A stretch of 64,000 bases of DNA from Chara braunii (lineage: Eukaryota; Streptophyta; Charophyceae; Charales; Characeae): the NCBI GenBank assembly GCA_003427395.1, contig BFEA01000676.1:576983-640982 (forward strand). Reading direction: 5' to 3'. Below are positions 1 through 12,167 of the stretch, one piece after another; the stretch's first letter is position 1, and the number at the start of each line of letters is the position of its first letter. The notes under the pieces were generated by a model. It did not search any database. It saw only the letters and a list, made by a program, of their open reading frames with translations, and was not told the origin of the DNA. The position numbers and the translations under genes are program-made.

Positions 1-8
1 GAGGAGGG

Positions 9-46
9 CTGTCTCTTATACACATCTAGATGTGTATAAGAGACAC
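9..46. other. Tn5 mosaic-end junction (mate-pair library adapter)
   Basis: CTGTCTCTTATACACATCT (9-27) is followed at once by its reverse complement (28-46, last base changed). This is the double Tn5 mosaic end that marks the circularisation junction of Nextera mate-pair libraries. It is an artefact of sequencing, not native DNA, and it sits at the edge of the window, so the bases before it may not truly adjoin the rest. Confidence 0.95.
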
Positions 47-750
47 CCCCTTACCCCCCTCCAAGACGATATTAGCCAAAAAAAAAAAAAAAGATTCTGA
101 ACCGGATTTGGGTCCCTCTCGGAGGGCGCAAAAATGCCCCATGATCAGGGGAAAAAAATATAAAAAAATTGACTATTTTTTTTACTCACCCGAGTGACCC
201 AGGCAAGAGGGTCCAAGTCACACTGGCCCAGCCACCAGGCCGGCCGGGCCCGTGCAGGTCTGGTAGCCCAGCCAAAAAAAGAAAAAAAGAAAGAAAAAAA
301 AAAACACTCAGGAACCTAATACTAATTGTGTGTAAAGAAAAAAACAGACCAAAATAAACCCCCCAAAACCCGACATGTCAGAGACAAAACCCCAACCTAC
401 CACACCTCACAAGGGACCCATGAGTGGCCCCAACTATCCCCAAAGTGCTACAAGTGCTTGTCCTGTACCCCATCCCCCCCTACTTAACTAGTAACCACTA
501 ATGACTTTGGCTAAAATGCCATTAGTGTCAAACCTGACCCATCACTAGCCACGGAGCGACCCAAAACTTGTTTCAGCAGACTCCCTTCCCATAAGACGCT
601 CCCTCCGCCGCCCCTGATTCCCCCAAAAACTGTCGTCCTACTGCGGACTGAAAAGCAACCAAGTGTTCAGGTTGTACGAGCATGCACGAGCCATGGGCCC
701 AGTATCAGTTGTCCCTGCATTTTGATCGTTGCCAGGTGCTTTCTCTGTCC
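47..750. other. Unassigned, A/C-rich sequence
   Basis: No coding region or known element is seen. There are A-rich runs at about 78-91 and 271-304 and C-rich stretches near 480 and 600. It may hold the 3' untranslated end of the minus-strand LINE that ends nearby. A short T-run at about 174-182 would read as an A-run on the minus strand, but that is too short to call a poly(A) tail. Confidence 0.4.
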
Positions 751-2384
751 CTAGGCTCTAAAAAAGCATTGATATTTTCTCTTGCCTGGTTTTTTATTTT
801 CAACTCTTCGAGCCCAATCCACTAGAGCCGCCATTCTGACTTGAAAACACACTTCCATTTGCATCTGCTGTTGTGAAGTCTCCTCCCCCTTAAACACCTT
901 TGCATTCCTACCTAGCCACAACACCCAAAGCAGAATAGCCCTCGCCACCTGTGCAATATATTAAACCCATCCTTATGGGTGTTCAATTTTGTTGGCGTGC
1001 GGCCCGTCAGAATCCAGTCATTATTCCACTCCATTATATTATTGGTTATCTTCCTCCAATGTTTCCTCCACCATGGCCACAATAGTTGTGCTGCTGAGCA
1101 CTGTAGTAGAATGTGACGAAGTGTTTCTTCCCCCCCCCGGCATCGAGAACAGCGCACGTCAACCTCCATCTTCCTCTTCAACAGCCAGGCAGCAGTAGGA
1201 ACAATCCCCGAGATATCATCCACAGAGACCTTGCATGTTTCCTTCTTGGTAGCAGTTGAATCTGTTCCCACAAGGATTGCACGTGACTAGCTTGCGGGAT
1301 GCTAGAAATGCTTAATAGTTCTTGGAGCTTTCCCCATATCTGTTCTTTCGAATCCACCGGGCTCTCAAGAAGAAGGGAGTCAATGTTTGGTGTATAAGTG
1401 GCTATAGACAGAGATTTCTGCTTAGGGCCCACTTTCATCCACTGTCGGTCTTGCGGATCTAAGCGTAGTTGTTCCAACGGGTGTGCCCCACACAACAACT
1501 TCACCGGCCTTCCTGCTCGCCATCTAGGCGGAATTTGCACTCTGACCTGTGCTCTAACTCCTGCGGTAATCTCAGAGTAGTCCCTTCATAGCAGTTGTGA
1601 TCCCCACCTCCAGATTGTTCCTTCCATTCTTCCACTATTATCACGTCCCCTTCATCCGAGATAATACATGCATATTCCACCCCGTTCTCGTCCTCGGTTG
1701 TTAATTAATACCACGTACGTTCTTCTAAACCATCCTGGGCTAGGAGTTCTGTCCATTCTTCGAGAAGTGCTGACACTAGGTCCGCTGCCCTTGATCCTAC
1801 CTGATGGTCCGTGATGGAGCCTTCCCAGTTTTCCTCTAAGTCCGTCCTCTGTAAGCCATCTTTCTTCTTGCTCCTCCCATAAGTCTCCCACTCCCACCAC
1901 TCCCCATTCTATCCACTTTCCCAACTTTGTCCTGAAAGGGGTCTCCTGCCAGGTCCAGGACCTTTAGATTTTCAAAAAGATTTTGTTTGAGGACTGCAAT
2001 TCTGGAATCCACCTTGACCTCTGGTGGTCTGAGCTTCCGCCAAACTTTAAGTTTGCGAGACTAGACTTTTGATGAAGAGTCTCTGCGCAGGTATGATTCC
2101 ATCTGCGTACAAATCCATACATCCTCCTTCTGTAGCAGACCCCAGTCATACTGCAGGATATACTCCGCCAACCACACCCATGCTCTTTCTTCTCCTAAAG
2201 TAGGGATCTTCAACATCCACTTTCCCAACAACGCCTCGTAATGGGTAATCGGATCTGTAACATTCAGGCCTCCTTGTGAAAAGGGTGTGGTGACCTTCTT
2301 CCATGTCAATTTTGACATGCCTCTTCCGTCTTTCTTGTCTGGGCTCCACAACAGTCTGGCACTGGTTTCCTGAATTTTGGACAA
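751..2384 (-). pseudogene. LINE ORF2 C-terminal remnant (post-RT region and zinc-finger domain)
   Basis: This is the end of a non-LTR retrotransposon polyprotein, split over at least three frames. 2384-2061 holds the region after the reverse transcriptase, with the tell-tale words WKKV, GGLNVTDP and ALLGKWMLK. 1540-1178 continues it. 1271-912 carries the zf-RVT finger (CSRC, then HILLQC, in the context GGEETLRH) that is common in plant LINEs. There is no RT core, so the copy is 5'-truncated. Its broken end abuts, in opposite orientation, the start of the plus-strand LINE at 2377. It is a dead fragment. The family call is firm; the exact ends are not. Confidence 0.8.
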
Positions 2385-4035
2385 GGTCGTCTTTGGTGAT
2401 GGTCTTATTGCGGACGATAATCTTATGGTGACCCTGGATATACCTAACGGTCACATCTTCACCATCGACAATGTCATCCTCTTTGGGGTGGGTGGGAAGG
2501 ACTTCAGAATACACACAGCACACAAAACACGGCCTTGGTGTTTTAAGTGTCAGGCCTACGGACACCTTCCCCTGGACTCAGATTGCCCTCACCACCCAGC
2601 TAAAAGAATCAGGTTCAAAGGTCGCCTGCTACGTGACCCTTTCAGGGATAATTGGTGGAGGACGGTCGACGTAGGGCATGAAGGATGGGTTTACGTGGAC
2701 GACCCCGAGAACGAGGAGGGGTAAGGGGGTGGGAATGGGAGAAAGGCGAAGCAGTAAATTGGAATACAAAGCCATCAGACCAATGGACCCCCCCTAAATC
2801 GGTGGAGGCACACATGGAAAGAACCATCAACCCCTCACACCCTCCCCCCCCAAAAGAGGATACTGCACTAATCAATAGACAACAGAGCACATCAGAAACG
2901 GTGGGGACTAAGCCCCAGACTAAACCACGGACAGATCCCAAGCCCCAAGATTTTATCACCCCGACGAACATGGGGGAACTATGGCAATCCCCAACCCCGA
3001 AGAAAAAAACTTCCCCCAACAAAGAGGGTAATTTGCTGAACAACCCAATTCCCATCGGAAATGGACAATCGATTTCAGATCTTCACAACGGAAGCAGGGG
3101 ACAAACAAGCAGTAGCATAACAGCCAGGGGAACTTGGGCAGCATGAACAGCATAAACAGACGAGAGGAGGAGGGAGAGGCAAGGGAAAAGAAAGACCGGA
3201 GAACCCTGGTGGGGGATGTAGTGTACAGACGACCAATGGACGAGGAGGGGAAGGGGGTAGGACGCCCCCTGGTGGGGGAAGCAATGTGTAGACCACCAAG
3301 GGAGGAGGAAAGGGAGGAGGTGGGATGACACAAGAAAATGAGGAACAACTGACCCAAGGGAAGGGGGTCCACCAGGTGTCTAGGCAACACATCCCGGGGG
3401 AGGGAGTAGCAGAGGACTCTTCTCAAGATCCCCCCAATACGGACCCTTCTCAAGGGACTCTAGCCCGCGGAGAAACCCCCCCCGCAATGGACCCCTTCTT
3501 TCAGGCCTTTGGACCCCAACCCATGGATTGGAAACCTCCGGCAACCCCCCCGGATGAGGAGATGACGGACAGCGCACCCGAGGCCTGGGGACTGCATGGG
3601 GAAGAAGATGTTGAGACCAGACTTAGGAGCCTGGTGTAATGGCTAATCGGCCAGCTCCAGCCTCCAGGTTTTATACACAGGCCAAACAGAGACATATTGG
3701 GACGAGGCTTATGTTCAACTTTTCTCCCTACTAGACGAGAGACACAGTCTAAAACAGGCTCTGAGGCAAGCCCCCCCCAGGAAACCGATTGGCAAGAGGC
3801 GCTGAGCAGAATCTGGAATATTGTACACAAAAAATTTCAGCCCCCCACGACTGCAGAAGCACCTGACCTGCCCAAAGAGACCGCAAACTCCTCGAGACGT
3901 TCCGATAAGCCCATCCCACAACCCCCTGACCGACTTCCTCTTGATGAGGGCGTACTACAGGCCATGCACGCTACTCAAACCAAGCAGGGAGAGAGAGAGA
4001 CAGCAGGGGCAGAAGAAACATGCCTTTCAAAGTAG
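2377..4035 (+). pseudogene. LINE ORF1-like protein with CCHC-type finger, broken
   Basis: The first fragment (2377-2724) has the finger C-FK-C-QAYG-H-LPLDSD-C, which is CX2CX4HX6C. This is a zinc knuckle with two extra residues before the last cysteine. Before it comes a beta-rich stretch like the plant LINE ORF1 domain that precedes the knuckle. Later fragments in shifting frames (2685-3146, 3325-3639, 3697-4035) are rich in proline, glutamate and lysine, as ORF1 tails often are. It would bind the element's own RNA. The start is missing. The rest to about 4650 shows no domain I recognise. Confidence 0.6.
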
Positions 4036-4654
4036 GCCAAGCTGCGCCACCTAATTGAAAAGGGGCTATATCACAAGAGTCTGCCAAAGGGGGACAAGGT
4101 ACTGGTGCTACCACTTAGGAGAAAGGCCGGGAAATGGGAATTAGGTGTGTCACCCGTTGAATCCGACGACCCATATACCATGTCCTATGGAGGAATGACA
4201 CTACACGGTTGGCATATGTAGAGGGAAGGGGCACTGAGAACCAATGAGGTCACAAAATTTATTGTCGGTCACGACGAACCAGGAGCAATGGCCACCATCA
4301 GCGTATCAACAGATGGACTAAAGATGGCCTATAAGGATCTTTACGTTAGATTCGAAGAAAATAAGGAAGCAGGGTTGCAATGGCGCACGCATAATATGCT
4401 CCTGGACACCCAACAACTAAAATTTAAGTCGAGTAGTATTTGGTCGACCAATGAATTACTCTCAATGACATGCATCTGCACGATACTGAGGAAAAACATC
4501 CTTAACAAGGGGGTGGATTGAGACACACAAGAATGGTCACAATTACTAAACAGATAGGGGAGGGTCAAGGGAGACATAACCTACGATGAACTGGGTGGAA
4601 GTGGTGTATGGGAAAAACCAAAAATGAAAACACATTCTACAACAGGTAGATTTA

Positions 4655-5435
4655 GACATTAGAACGATGAATGTAAACGGTCTAACGTCCCGCAACCTGG
4701 ACAAAATCAAAGCATTATGGGACTTAATGAGGGGGAGTTGGGGGAAGATCGTGGTCTAATGTAGTCTGCATGCAGGAGATCCACCTAATGGACACACCAG
4801 AACACCACAGGGCACACAAGCAAGTTTGGCCCTTCCAAGGCTATCAAGTTTTTCCCCTTACCCGGGGAGCTCAGAGGTAGCAATTTGGATTCCACCTGAA
4901 TCACGATTTGAAGTACTCAGCTGGGAGAAGGAGGAGGAGGAGGGACGATGGGTTAAAGTGTTGGGCATGATGGAACTAGAAATAGTGTGTATAGTATCCA
5001 TATATGCCTCAAACACAACCCGTGAAAGAAGGTCTTTTTTTGAAAATTTTGAAACAATCCCTACCCAGATATCCCACTAATACTAGCAGGCCACTTCAAT
5101 GCGGCACCGAACAGGTGGCTGGACCGATGGGAAGTCTCCCACGCCACCGCCCACAACGTAGAGGAGGATGAGTGGATGTTGAGAGACACTTGCACCTCTC
5201 TCTCGCTTTTCGACACCTTTAGGCGCAACTACCCTACTGAAAGAGTCTTTACTTGCATCCAAAGCAAAGACCCCGCCAAACTATCCAAATCCCGAATCGG
5301 TCTAATCTTAGCCTCAGAGGAGTTGGGAGGGGGGCTCTCGGTGACGGCAATTCTACCAACCATGCCATATCCCGGTCTAGACCACACAATGTGTATGGAA
5401 GTTTGGACGTTTCGTAAACGGCCTGACTAGAGGGT
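4655..5435 (+). pseudogene. LINE apurinic-type endonuclease domain, broken
   Basis: The domain opens at about 4667 with TMNVNGLTSRN, the usual start of the exonuclease-endonuclease-phosphatase fold. It continues through WIPPESRFEV and SIYAS (about 4870-5010), LAGHFNAAPNRWLDR (5085-5130) and GLDHTMCMEV (5380-5400). In active enzymes these last motifs read GDFN and SDH. Here the catalytic aspartate of GDFN is H and the serine of SDH is L. With several frame changes as well, it cannot nick target DNA. Confidence 0.75.
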
Positions 5436-5648
5436 CAGCTACGATAAACTGAACATCTCCCTACTTAGAACCCAATCCTTCCAGAAGTACCTACAATAGG
5501 CTTGGGACTTCTGAAAAGACTACCGTCCTCAACAAGAATCACAAATAGCTTGGTTTAACAACAGTCTGTTTTTTTATGGCCAAAACGAGTAATGAATACT
5601 CTAAATACCTAGTTGCCCAGAGATACCAGCAAGTAGGGCCAGGAACAA

Positions 5649-7047
5649 ATGATTGTTGAATTGCAAACTCGCATACAACAATTGAAGGACCAACTTTTGA
5701 AACATGCACAGTATCGATGGCAAGGAGACCAAACAAGAGCAAGGTTGTCCAGGTTCACCACCGAAGGAGTGATGGACTCTCATTTTTTCAGTTTAGCCAG
5801 AACACGAATTCAAAGAATCACGATTGAAACACTTTATAAACCATAGGCCATGGAATTAGATCCAACCGTAACCACAGCCCGTTGTACAAAGATAACATAT
5901 GATTTCTACAAAGATTTTTTTTTCTTCACATATAGACAAATCAAACGCGTCATATCACGATTGCCTAATAAATGAATTTCTGGAACCCGTTAACAAAACA
6001 TTAACACCCGAACAACGCGGCTCCTTAGAGGCCCCACTCTCCAAACACGAGATATGGACTGCCCTCCTGCAAATGAAGGAGGAAAATGCCCCCGGAATCG
6101 TTGGTTTCCCTAGAGAATTCTGGAAAACTACATGGGATTTTATGAGCCAAGACGTTATGGGTTTCTACAACGAAGTGTGGCTCACAGGGAGATGGGGGAA
6201 AGGGTGGGGCAATAGATACTAACCCTCCTATGTAAAAAAATGGATAAGATGGATATCAGAAATTACAGACTAATAACGCTCCTCACAGTAGTGTACAAAA
6301 TGTTGTCAAAAACCCTGACAAACAGAATGGTCCCGGAAATGGAGGGCATCATTCATCCTGCTCAAACCGACTTCATGGAGAACAGAAACATACAAGAAAA
6401 CATCCTGTTGATCCACGAGATCCTCCAGCTCACGACCCGCTCTCGTGAAAATGTAGCCCTAGTCTTCATCGACTTTGAAAAAGCTTATGATCACGTGGAC
6501 TGGTTGTTTCTGGACAAATTTCTAGAAAAAATAAACTTCGGGTCGGATTTCAGACTCTGGATACAAATCCTACACTAAAATGCTACTATATGCATCCAAT
6601 TCAATGGAAACCTTGCGCCGCCACTACATTTAGAGTGATCGGTCCAAGGTTTCCGACGTGACAGTTAATTAGGGATCTAAAGCACAAGGATGGTGGATCC
6701 ATTACCAAGGAGGACGCCCTCCAGAGTCACCATGAGTCGCATGGATGTCATTAGAAACCCCAATAAGAATCTTAGGGGTATCCATGACCACAGAGGGACG
6801 ACCACCAATCAATGACGAGTGGATCAGCGCCCTGGCTCAGCACAAACTAAACAACCGGAGAAACAAGCACACATCTTTTTCCGGTCGTGCTCTTGTACTT
6901 AATAACGTTATTTTTGCAACATTATGGTACAAGTCCTTGTTGTGGCCTTTAAGCAAAGCGGCCCTGACGAGCCTAAGGAAAAAGGCAGCGGCTTTCCTAT
7001 GGAGGGGGGACGAAGAGCAGGCCAATGCAATAAGTCAAGTGGCCTAG
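5649..7047 (+). pseudogene. LINE reverse transcriptase domain, broken
   Basis: The linker to the RT (5649-5846) has the usual RWQGDQTRARLSRF and DSHFF pattern. The RT proper follows: APGIVGFPREFWK (about 6090), NYRLITLLTVVYKMLSK (6255-6310), HPAQTDFMENRN and the motif A stretch VFIDFEKAYDHVDWLFL (about 6465-6515), where the first catalytic aspartate is kept. The expected YADD motif is absent because the reading breaks at 6578 and resumes at 6745 in the post-RT region (RILGVSM, LSKAALTSLRKKAAAFLWRG). The domain is therefore deleted as well as frameshifted. Confidence 0.85.
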
Positions 7048-8583
7048 GATTCAATCATTCAGTCTAAAGCAAAGGGAGTCTTGGGAATAAATGATCCAGC
7101 CATGCAGGTGCAAGCATTACGAATAAAGTGGATCAAAAAGCTTGTTTTTACCGCCCAAAGCCCATGGTCTATGTTAGCTCTAGAACATTTGGCCCGACTG
7201 GCCCCAGCAACCCCCCATACGATCCATCTGTTGATATGGCTGGAGGACCGATTTTAGACGATCCCACGCAAGTTCCTACACAGAAGGGATGTGCCGAAAG
7301 ACGAGGCTTAGACGTTGGATAACTGCTAGCCATCTCTGTTGCAAACCTGGCGTAAACTTCCGCTCCGGACATGACTCACCCCAACCGTTGAGAGGAGGTC
7401 CACCGTCAACCCCTCTTCAGAAATAGATGGGTGACAGGCACGAGGGGTTGCGTCATAACGAGCTCGGCCCTGCTCTGGAAGAGATCAGTTAAACATGGCA
7501 TACTTAGGGTAGGGGACCTTTGGGACAATGAGAGGAAAGACTGGAAAATAAAGGACCAGTTGCGAGCAACCTTAAGGTACTGCCACCATGTAGTAGAGCT
7601 TTTGGAAAATCTTATTGAAGCCATCTCATTAGAATGGTACCGGATCCTCAAACATGGCCTCACCTTAAGAGTAGGAGACTGGGTGGCAAGCACAGGGACC
7701 AAGCTGAGGATCTGAGGATTGGCCAGATGCATACGGTCTCACCCCAAACAGTTTCGGTCGAACACTACGCCATCACAAAAACAGACACCCTCCAAGGGAG
7801 TAGAGCACCTTTCGAATGAAGATATAAAGCAGCAGTGCACCGGGTGAAAGTTATTGAAGAAAAGGGATAAAGGGTGGCGTTCCAGCTAGACAAACCAATC
7901 CAGGACCTCGCTCTGGACCTGGCAGAATGGACTTGGCAGCCTCCCCAAAAGAGGGGAGCCCCCAAGGTAGGTCATATTAGCCTGCACCATCTAACGGTCA
8001 AATCAACCTAAAAAATGTTCAAACCTAAACGGTATCTGGGAGATACGATTAATGATAGATGGGCCAGGCACCTGAATGTGGACCGCACCCTCTTGTCAGC
8101 AATTCAATGGTTTAAGGAACAAAAATCTAAGCCCATGAAAATCACCTCTCTACAGTGGCAAATAACTCACGGCTATCTACCAACCAATAACTGGTTGACT
8201 GACCGTACAACTCTCGAACAAAGAGGTTTATTGCTCCCATGGTGCCAGCGGTGTCAAAGTTTTTTCCCTTCCCACAAGAAGGCGGGGACCATTAAGCATA
8301 TCTTCATGCAATGTCCGATTGCCCAATTCATATGGAGATGGTGGGACCACATATGGTGGAAAATGAAACCAGGCATTCTCTTGCCCTGGTCATGGCAAGC
8401 CATATCGGCACGGCATTGGCCGCTGGCAGGAACGACCTCGACCTTCGTAGGGAACATGTACAGATTGGGAAGGAGGGCAGTGATATGCGGACTTTCGTAG
8501 CAACGATGCACCCTGGCCATGAAGAAGGTACGGGTGGAGGGGTCAGAGATTTCAGAATAGATCCAGCAGCAGGTTCACCTTGA
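7048..8583 (+). pseudogene. LINE post-RT region with zf-RVT finger, broken
   Basis: From 7048 the frame of the previous block still reads as a LINE C-terminus (KAKGVLGINDPAMQVQALRIKWIKKL near 7065-7140). After several frame changes, 8015-8500 gives 161 residues with LQWQITHGYLPTNNWL and the finger CQRC ... IKHIFMQCPIAQFIW, the zf-RVT signature of plant LINEs. This is the end of ORF2. A short reading to about 8911 may be the last residues or 3' UTR. Confidence 0.75.
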
Positions 8584-8911
8584 ACTCATACATAAATGGT
8601 TGGACACAAAATCAGAATTAAACCTCTTCAGACAAATTGGAGACGTTAGGAGACAGATCACGACATTTTGCACAGAATGGGTAGGAGGAGAAAGAGAAGG
8701 ATGGATTGCAAAAGTAGAATGGAGTCACTGTGGTGACAGGGGAGAAGGGCCGCGTGATTTGGAGAAAATGAGAGACTACCACCTAGTTTTCAAGGACTGG
8801 ATTAACATCGACCCTCGTTCCCATTACGCCCTCCCTCGGATTTTCCAGATCCTTTCCCACCTCACGCCCTATCTCTGGCAGAGATTCTGTCCTGAACATG
8901 GTTTGGAGTGA

Positions 8912-9395
8912 GTAATTCTTCTGAATAGTATCAACCCCTAACTGCTTATTTGGCGCCCTTCTTTTGGGGGTAAAGAGATACAAAGGACAATGGGACAATG
9001 ACAACTCCCCAAACTCTTAAAAGATTACACCGTTGGACACTATATAGGGTCTGCTCAGCCAATCCCCTGGTTTGCAGGGCAATTAATGTTGGCAGACCCC
9101 ACAGTCGTTGTTCTCATTTTGTCTCATCTTGTCTCATACATTCTCTTTTCTACATAAGGGACGTTGGACCCCTTTTCCAGCAGGTGAGGCTCCTCTCATC
9201 TAACTAAAGTATAATTTTATACCTATGAAGCATTCTTGCTAGGCCTACACCTGTTTCTTCTTCCACATTCTTTTATCTCACCACTCACTCCTTCGTTTCT
9301 TTTTTTCTCTCTCATGCCTTGCCTTCAAGGTCTTTCTTGAAGCACTACTTTGATATTTAAACCAACGTTTCTTAATACGATATGTGTCATCATCG
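8912..9395. other. Unassigned junction between LINE and gypsy element
   Basis: No coding sequence. It is CT-rich, with TTTC and CTCT runs near 9290-9320. It must contain the 3' end of the plus-strand LINE and the 3' untranslated end or 3' LTR of the minus-strand gypsy element, but I see neither a poly(A) tail nor a sequence matching the LTR that begins at 31572. Confidence 0.4.
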
Positions 9396-11412
9396 TCATC
9401 CCTCGGCCTCTTTTGCCTTTTCGATGTCTTTGGAAACGAAGGCTTCCGGACCCGATAACTTTTCTTTGTTGCCTTCGGTGATGACCTTTATTTCGATGTT
9501 TCGCCCCTCATAGCTGACGAGTCCTACCGTGGCAATCACGACTTTCCCTTTCCCTCTCTGGTCTACCCCAAAGGTTCCCCGCCACCAAAAAAACTTCAAT
9601 CGAGCTCCCGCAATAGGGTCGCGGACTTGGGCCCCGTCCAATTCAGCAAGAAAGCTATGAATCCCCCCCGGAGGTGGCCATGCGCGGCCTAGGTCGCGGT
9701 TGTGGCATAGGCCGCGACCCCTCAGCCATGGTCGAGGTCAACGGCCATGAAAAAAAAAAAAAAAAAAAAAATCAAACAATTTTAGAAAAAAAAAATGTTA
9801 TGCAAAAATATACTGAACAACTTTTGCCTTGTGGTTATATCAAAAAAAAAAACTAAATTAAAAATATATATATATATACATAAGTTTCATAGTTTTTCTT
9901 AGAAAGAAAACAAAAAAAAACCTATGTTACCAATGGTCCGGAGATCAGACATCTCCCTCGGACGTCTTCCCGGACGTAGGGTACCCCCGTCGTCCGAATT
10001 TCCGGACGACGACTTTTTGGCACTAAAAAAAAAAAAAAAAAAAATTATGACAATGTTGCGCATGCCATAGAGACCCCCTATAAAAAAATTCAGAATTTTC
10101 TGAGCATTTGGTGATAGGGTGCTATTTGGGGTGGGAGGGGGGGGTACGAGGGGTTTGGGGGGTACAGGTGGGGATTAGAATCTTTGAAGATTTTTATTTT
10201 TTTTTCTACTGGCTCGAATAAGCCAAAATTTTGGTGGCGTACACCTTATGCAAGGTAGAAGCCACATGATTTTTTTCAATTTTTTTTTTTTTTTTTGCGC
10301 TAGGTCGGACATACCCTGTCCGGTCCGACGTTCGACTTGACGTCCGTCCGGACGTCCCGGACGTCCAATAAAACAACCTAGAAAAAAAATGTTTTTGCCT
10401 CATGAAAATTAGAAGACGAAGTCAAAAAATAAAATAAAAACTTGCGCAATTTAGATATCGAAAGCATATACAATGCCATTTTTTTTTATTTTTTTTTTGA
10501 GAAATTCTTTAAGTCTAAAACAATTCCTGAATGTCGCGGCCGCACCCAACAGCGACCGGAGCCGCGGCGGCCGTGATCACGACCGCCCTCTGAGTTTGAC
10601 CCCGTGGCCGCATGCGCGGGTGATACTACATAGCAAGAAAGTTCACTCCCTCATCCGTTTTAGTACTCGGTACGGCCCCATCCATCGATTGGCTAACTTT
10701 TTGACCCAGGTCTTTTCTAGTGACGAGTAGTACATCAAGACGAGGTTACCAGTCTCTATCGGCCTCGGTCGGACACGCAGGTTTCGATCTCACCTCTGTT
10801 TTCCCTTTGTTTAGCCCTTCTCAAGGTTCGGGCTTCTTCCATCATTCCGGTGTCAAGATTCTTAGCTATCTGCCACAACATTGCTTCCAACAGTTGGCTT
10901 CTTATCATATTGACTCTCCATGAGATGCTCGTCCAGGTATCACGTGAAATTCGGTAGGCAGGGGGCAGTGTCTACTGAACCACAGGGTATAAGGGGGATC
11001 GTCAGTGCTTGACTTGACTGTGATGTTATCTGCCTAAACGGCATACCGCAGGAATCGTGGTCATTGACTTTCCTGACCCTTACACCATTTTGCCAAGACT
11101 TCCACCAATGTTTGATGCCCCCACTCAACCGGCACATTGCTTTCGGGGTGATAAGGCGGTCGTATAAGTCGTCTTAATCCCTGTTTTCTATAGTATCCCC
11201 TTCACTTTCTAATTTGTAAATCTGGGCCCCCTGTTTATGACAACCTTCCCTGCACATCCGTACCTAGCGATATATTCAAAAAAAAAAATGTTTTCTTCTT
11301 CCGGAGTCTTCTTCTTAATGACTCTAGCCTCTACGAACCCGGTGCGGTCATCACACGTTTTGATAATGTATCGCAGCCCCCCCTCTTCTTTTGTCATGGT
11401 TATTAGATCCAT
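9396..11412 (-). pseudogene. Gypsy integrase core and C-terminal region, broken
   Basis: Minus-strand reading 11412-11209 starts MDLITM, which holds the first catalytic aspartate, and ends VINRGPRFTN, where the usual second aspartate (DRGPEF) is N. A degenerate stretch (11137-10940) matches the region of the third catalytic residue, with NGMxER-like sequence decayed to CRLSGGIKHWW. After the hAT-like insertion (9655-10633) the tail resumes at 9641-9396 with LDGAQVRDPIAGARLKFFW, the familiar end of plant gypsy integrases. A catalytic residue is lost and frames are broken, so there is no activity. Confidence 0.75.
9655..10633. mobile_element. hAT-like non-autonomous DNA transposon with 8-bp target duplication
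   Basis: The 979-bp element starts CTATGAATCCCC and ends GGGTGATACTACATAG, a short imperfect inverted terminal pair. It is flanked by the perfect 8-bp direct repeat CAAGAAAG (9647-9654 and 10634-10641), the target size of hAT elements. GC-rich subterminal clusters such as GCGGCC and GGTCGCGG lie at 9680-9745 and 10530-10620. Its middle holds a second GC-palindromic block (about 9935-10365, words like GGACGTCC) between poly(A) and poly(T) tracts, perhaps a nested relative. No transposase is encoded. It interrupts the gypsy integrase. Confidence 0.85.
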
Positions 11413-12167
11413 GTGGACCTTTTCCCAGGTGAGGTACGGAATGACGGAAAAAGAGGTTCCTTATAACGGACAGTCGTTCTCTTTTGACAAGCTTTGCAAG
11501 TCGAGCAGTATTTCTCAATTTCAGCGTATTGTCCATCCCACCAATAAAGCATCCGAACCTTGTCGAACGTCCATTTTAACGCACGGTGACCTCCAACGAC
11601 CCTGTCGTGTAATTCTTCTATGACAGCCTTCTTTTCTTCCGGATCACAGAGTACTTGCATGGTCATTGCCAACTTCGTTGGCCTTTTAAAAAAGTGTCTG
11701 TCTTTCAAACAATACCCGAGTGCATCTCTTTTTACGGTATCGGTTCCCTCCTGCCTCCCTGCGAGGTATAATCCTATCTCCCTATACTTCTCGTCGTAGA
11801 GGTTGGCTAAGAACACCTCCGGATTCCTGCTTGTATTCTCTCTAGGGCTTAACCCTAGTCTTGCTTTATTAGCCGCGACGCTTATGATTTTGTCGCTAGT
11901 CAGAAAACGGGTTTCTTCCTCCAATCTAAGGTAGTCTTCTTCCCAAATTGGGATCCTGGACAAACCGTCGGCGACCTGGTTCTTAGCCCCCGAGATCCTT
12001 TCAACTCCGTGGTCATAAAGTCGGATGTGGATTATCCATCGGGTTATTATCGGGTCCGTCAAAGAGAAGTTCTTTTGAAGTACGGTTATCATTGCAGTCG
12101 GGTCCACCCGTACGAGGAATCGCCTTCCCCAAACGTAATGCCTAAAGGTCTTTAGGCATTGAAACAC
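11403..12167 (-). pseudogene. Gypsy RNase H and integrase zinc-binding segment
   Basis: The longest open piece of the gypsy pol, 254 residues. Residues 1-70 are the RNase H end (RHYVWGRRFLVRVDP, RWIIHIRLYDHGVERISG, NQVADGLSRI). The spacer is charged. Residues about 195-235 are the HHCC integrase finger: ELHDRVVGGH, then YCSTCKACQKR. The order RNase H then integrase is that of Ty3/gypsy. It is an internal fragment: neither its start at 12167 nor its end corresponds to a natural protein end, and the flanking RT and integrase core continue in other frames. Confidence 0.85.

Larger units (their letters stand above)
2377..8911 (+). mobile_element. Decayed, near full-length LINE (non-LTR retrotransposon)
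   Basis: Reading left to right there is an ORF1-like nucleic-acid-binding protein, an endonuclease, a reverse transcriptase, a post-RT region and a zinc finger. This is the standard order of plant L1-type LINEs. The total of about 6.5 kb fits that class. Many stops, frame changes and at least one internal deletion (between about 6580 and 6745, where the YADD motif should be) make it inactive. No clear poly(A) tail or target-site duplication was found, and the 5' end appears cut at the junction with the minus-strand LINE. Confidence 0.85.
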
